From Kuschelorhynchus macadamiae (Eukaryota > Arthropoda > Insecta > Coleoptera > Curculionidae), in NCBI GenBank assembly GCA_030620095.1, contig JAUTXW010000069.1, positions 1,050,501-1,114,500 of the forward strand: 64,000 nucleotides of DNA, given 5' to 3'. A model generated the notes under the pieces. It worked only from the letters and a program-made list of their open reading frames with translations. It was not told the origin of the DNA and ran no database searches. Every line of letters starts with the position of its first letter. The first letter of the stretch is position 1. The position numbers and the translations under genes were made by a program. Below, piece by piece: positions 62,046 through 64,000 of the stretch.

Positions 62046-63870
62046 GTGAAGACTTTTAGTAAAACAAACTAAAGCAGATGAAATATGTGCATACATAAAC
62101 AAATACTATCCGGTCTACCTCCAGTAACTGAGAGCTTGGACCATTTGCTATTATAGTACTAAAGAAATGCTTAAGTATGTCTAGCTTATCTGAGATTCAT
62201 ATGTCTATTCAATGCAACTAATCAACGTTTCATAAAATATAAATTTGGAACATTGTAGCTATTTGTTCACTTTGCTTATATATATAAAGACGTTACGAAA
62301 ACATGGATTCGTTGAATTTGGCACAAATAGTGTTTCACGTAATATTGACTTAAACAATCACTGATAAATGTCGGAAGACTTCACTTCACAAAACGTATCA
62401 TTATTGGGTTTTTCTGAGTGAAAAAATGGTGTTTAGTCTAATTTTGTATCAAATAATTAAATATGCATTTCTAATTCTGGAGTCGATGGGTACGCAATAC
62501 GAAAATTAAAGTTAAATTTTGTCTGGATTGTGATCATCTTAAATTAACTTTAAATTAAGCTATATAATTTTCCCGTTATCATCAGGTTGACATCATAAGA
62601 CAGTAATTGGTAGAGTTGACAGAGCGTTTTAACATTGCACCGGGTCGGTAGTCGATGACAGAGCCATCTTCGAGAGGGTGGATAAGCTACGCTTAGGAAA
62701 ACTAGCGCCACCGCTGCTTTCGGAAAATATCTTCCGAAAACTAAAAAAAAATTAAGTGTACATTTAAAAGAAATTATAATAAAATTGATATATAGCGTAA
62801 ACTTGTATTTTAAGAAATCATGATTCTTGGGATAAGACCGCGTCCAAATGGAATTACTGCACGACGTTTCGTCTTCGAATGCAAAAAGTGTATTCAGAGA
62901 TCTTCTGCGAGATTAGAACAATGAATAAGCTTTGAGAGATTCAGGCAGGTTTGTGACTTGGTTAAATCTAATCCCAAAAACCATGACTTCTCAAGGTCTA
63001 TTTATACATATTAGTGATGTCGGTTCAGTTCCATAATGATGGATCAGTGTCAATAAAAAAAAATCCATGTCTGTACTTTAAATAAATACATTTCACACAT
63101 CCGGCACATTGACGTCTCTTAACTTCAGGTTTACACTGATACGAAACTATGTGGGCACTGTTACGTCACTGTTTATGTAAGTGGAAGTGACGATCAAAAT
63201 ATTTTCAAATATATTCTGTTTTACTAAAAGACGAAATGTAAGGGAAAAAATCCCTTATACATAATATTGTATTTAATCACGATTAACTATTATAAATATT
63301 CGGAGCATACATATATACTTTTTTCAGTTATTACATTATAATTTTGAAAACCGGTAAATATACTAAAATTGCCATGCTTAGAATTACTTTTAAAAAATGA
63401 AATAGAAATCTATACTGCGGTTTCGGGACATCCTGCATAACTTAAAATATTTTTACAAAATACACTTTTAGTAAGCAACAAACATTCTCATTTGAAGTTT
63501 TTTCCTATATATAATAACTAACGAGATATCAAAAAATTGCATACCAAAGAACATTCTGTATAATAATGCAATAAACTAGACCATAAAATAGTTTTAAAAA
63601 TGGGTGATTAATGTAATACATCGGTACTGATTAGACTCTAATAGTATGGCTATAATAGTACTGAATGCAATTATTCAAAAATGTATAATCCATTAACTGT
63701 TAAAGTCATAATATTAATAATTATTTAAATTATTTTTAAATGTCCAATCCATATAAAAATATAAAATAAATAAGAAAACATCTCTGAAATCGACTTAAAT
63801 ATTCTAAGATTTCAGCTTTACAATACACAATTGAAGTTATATATAAAAAAGAACTAAAACCATTACTTAC
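62046..63870. other. No gene recognised
   Basis: Mostly AT-rich; a GC-richer patch at 62630-62730 has no identified origin. It is probably intergenic or an intron of the gene whose exon lies at 63871-63966. Confidence 0.35.
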
Positions 63871-63966
63871 AACTTTCTTATTCCCGATTCCGAGGTTTTC
63901 TTCCAAGGTGCATCATCAGGTTCATATGGTAAAGGTCCTTGGACAGGAGCATCTTCATCTACAGGG
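63871..63966 (-). CDS. Internal exon of an unrecognised host gene (right edge)
   Basis: On the minus strand TAATCTAG precedes a 96-nt exon that ends at the strong donor GTTGTAAGT (GT at 63870-63869). The frame, after one base finishing an upstream codon, reads 31 residues starting PVDEDAPVQGPLPYEP and ending KKTSESGIRK, then two bases of a split codon. Composition is acidic and Pro-rich, and higher in G+C than its surroundings. The rest of the gene must lie outside the window on the right and at an unseen exon to the left. I do not recognise the protein. Confidence 0.5.
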
Positions 63967-64000
63967 CTAGATTATAAATATTAATGTTAAATATAAAAGT

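Overview
The window is AT-rich eukaryotic nuclear DNA, almost certainly from an insect. The basis is spliceosomal introns with GT..AG borders, and insect-type CR1-like LINEs, hAT, pogo, PIF/Harbinger-like, gypsy and Penelope-like remnants. Very long AT dinucleotide arrays are also present. A beetle would fit, but that is an impression and not shown. No bacterial operon, CRISPR array, rRNA gene or intact tRNA gene is visible.

The one gene I can read end to end is a RAD23 homologue on the + strand. It has nine coding exons between 12798 and 49053 that join without a frame break into 1080 nt, or 359 residues. Domain order is UBL, Thr/Pro/Ala linker, UBA1, XPC-binding STI1-like domain, Gly-rich linker, UBA2. 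The exons are tiny and the introns are huge: intron 2 is 11.0 kb, intron 3 is 14.5 kb and intron 4 is 5.7 kb. These introns hold most of the transposon debris.

Layout. 1-9210: two candidate exons of an unrecognised minus-strand host gene (about 232-1251 and 9080-9208), with a hAT remnant (3.3-4.2 kb) and a pogo-type transposase pseudogene (7.15-8.9 kb) between them. 9.2-12.8 kb: upstream of RAD23, with a CpG-rich patch at 11.85-12.36 kb. 12.8-49.05 kb: RAD23. Intron 2 carries three LINE fragments and a nearly complete CR1-type LINE (17.94-22.3 kb, minus) whose ORF1 has PHD, coiled-coil and SGNH-esterase features. Intron 3 carries a roughly 715-bp AT array, two LINE fragments, a PIF/Harbinger-like 5' end with a MADF exon, and a 3.3-kb hAT with 8-bp target duplication. 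That hAT itself contains a nested LINE plus AT array. Also in intron 3 are a Penelope-like remnant with hammerhead-ribozyme-like inverted termini, a DUF4371-type hAT remnant and another LINE. Intron 4 carries a decayed gypsy element, a tRNA-like fragment and a 24-bp minisatellite. Intron 5 carries a LINE 3' end. 49.05-64.0 kb: gene-poor, with a pogo-like tail, a tRNA-like remnant, a complete 673-bp non-autonomous hAT with perfect 8-bp target duplication, a smaller MITE, one LINE fragment, and at the right edge one exon of another minus-strand host gene.

The genes do not form a functional cluster. The story is one conserved DNA-repair/proteasome-shuttle gene stretched by layered, mostly antisense retrotransposon insertions.
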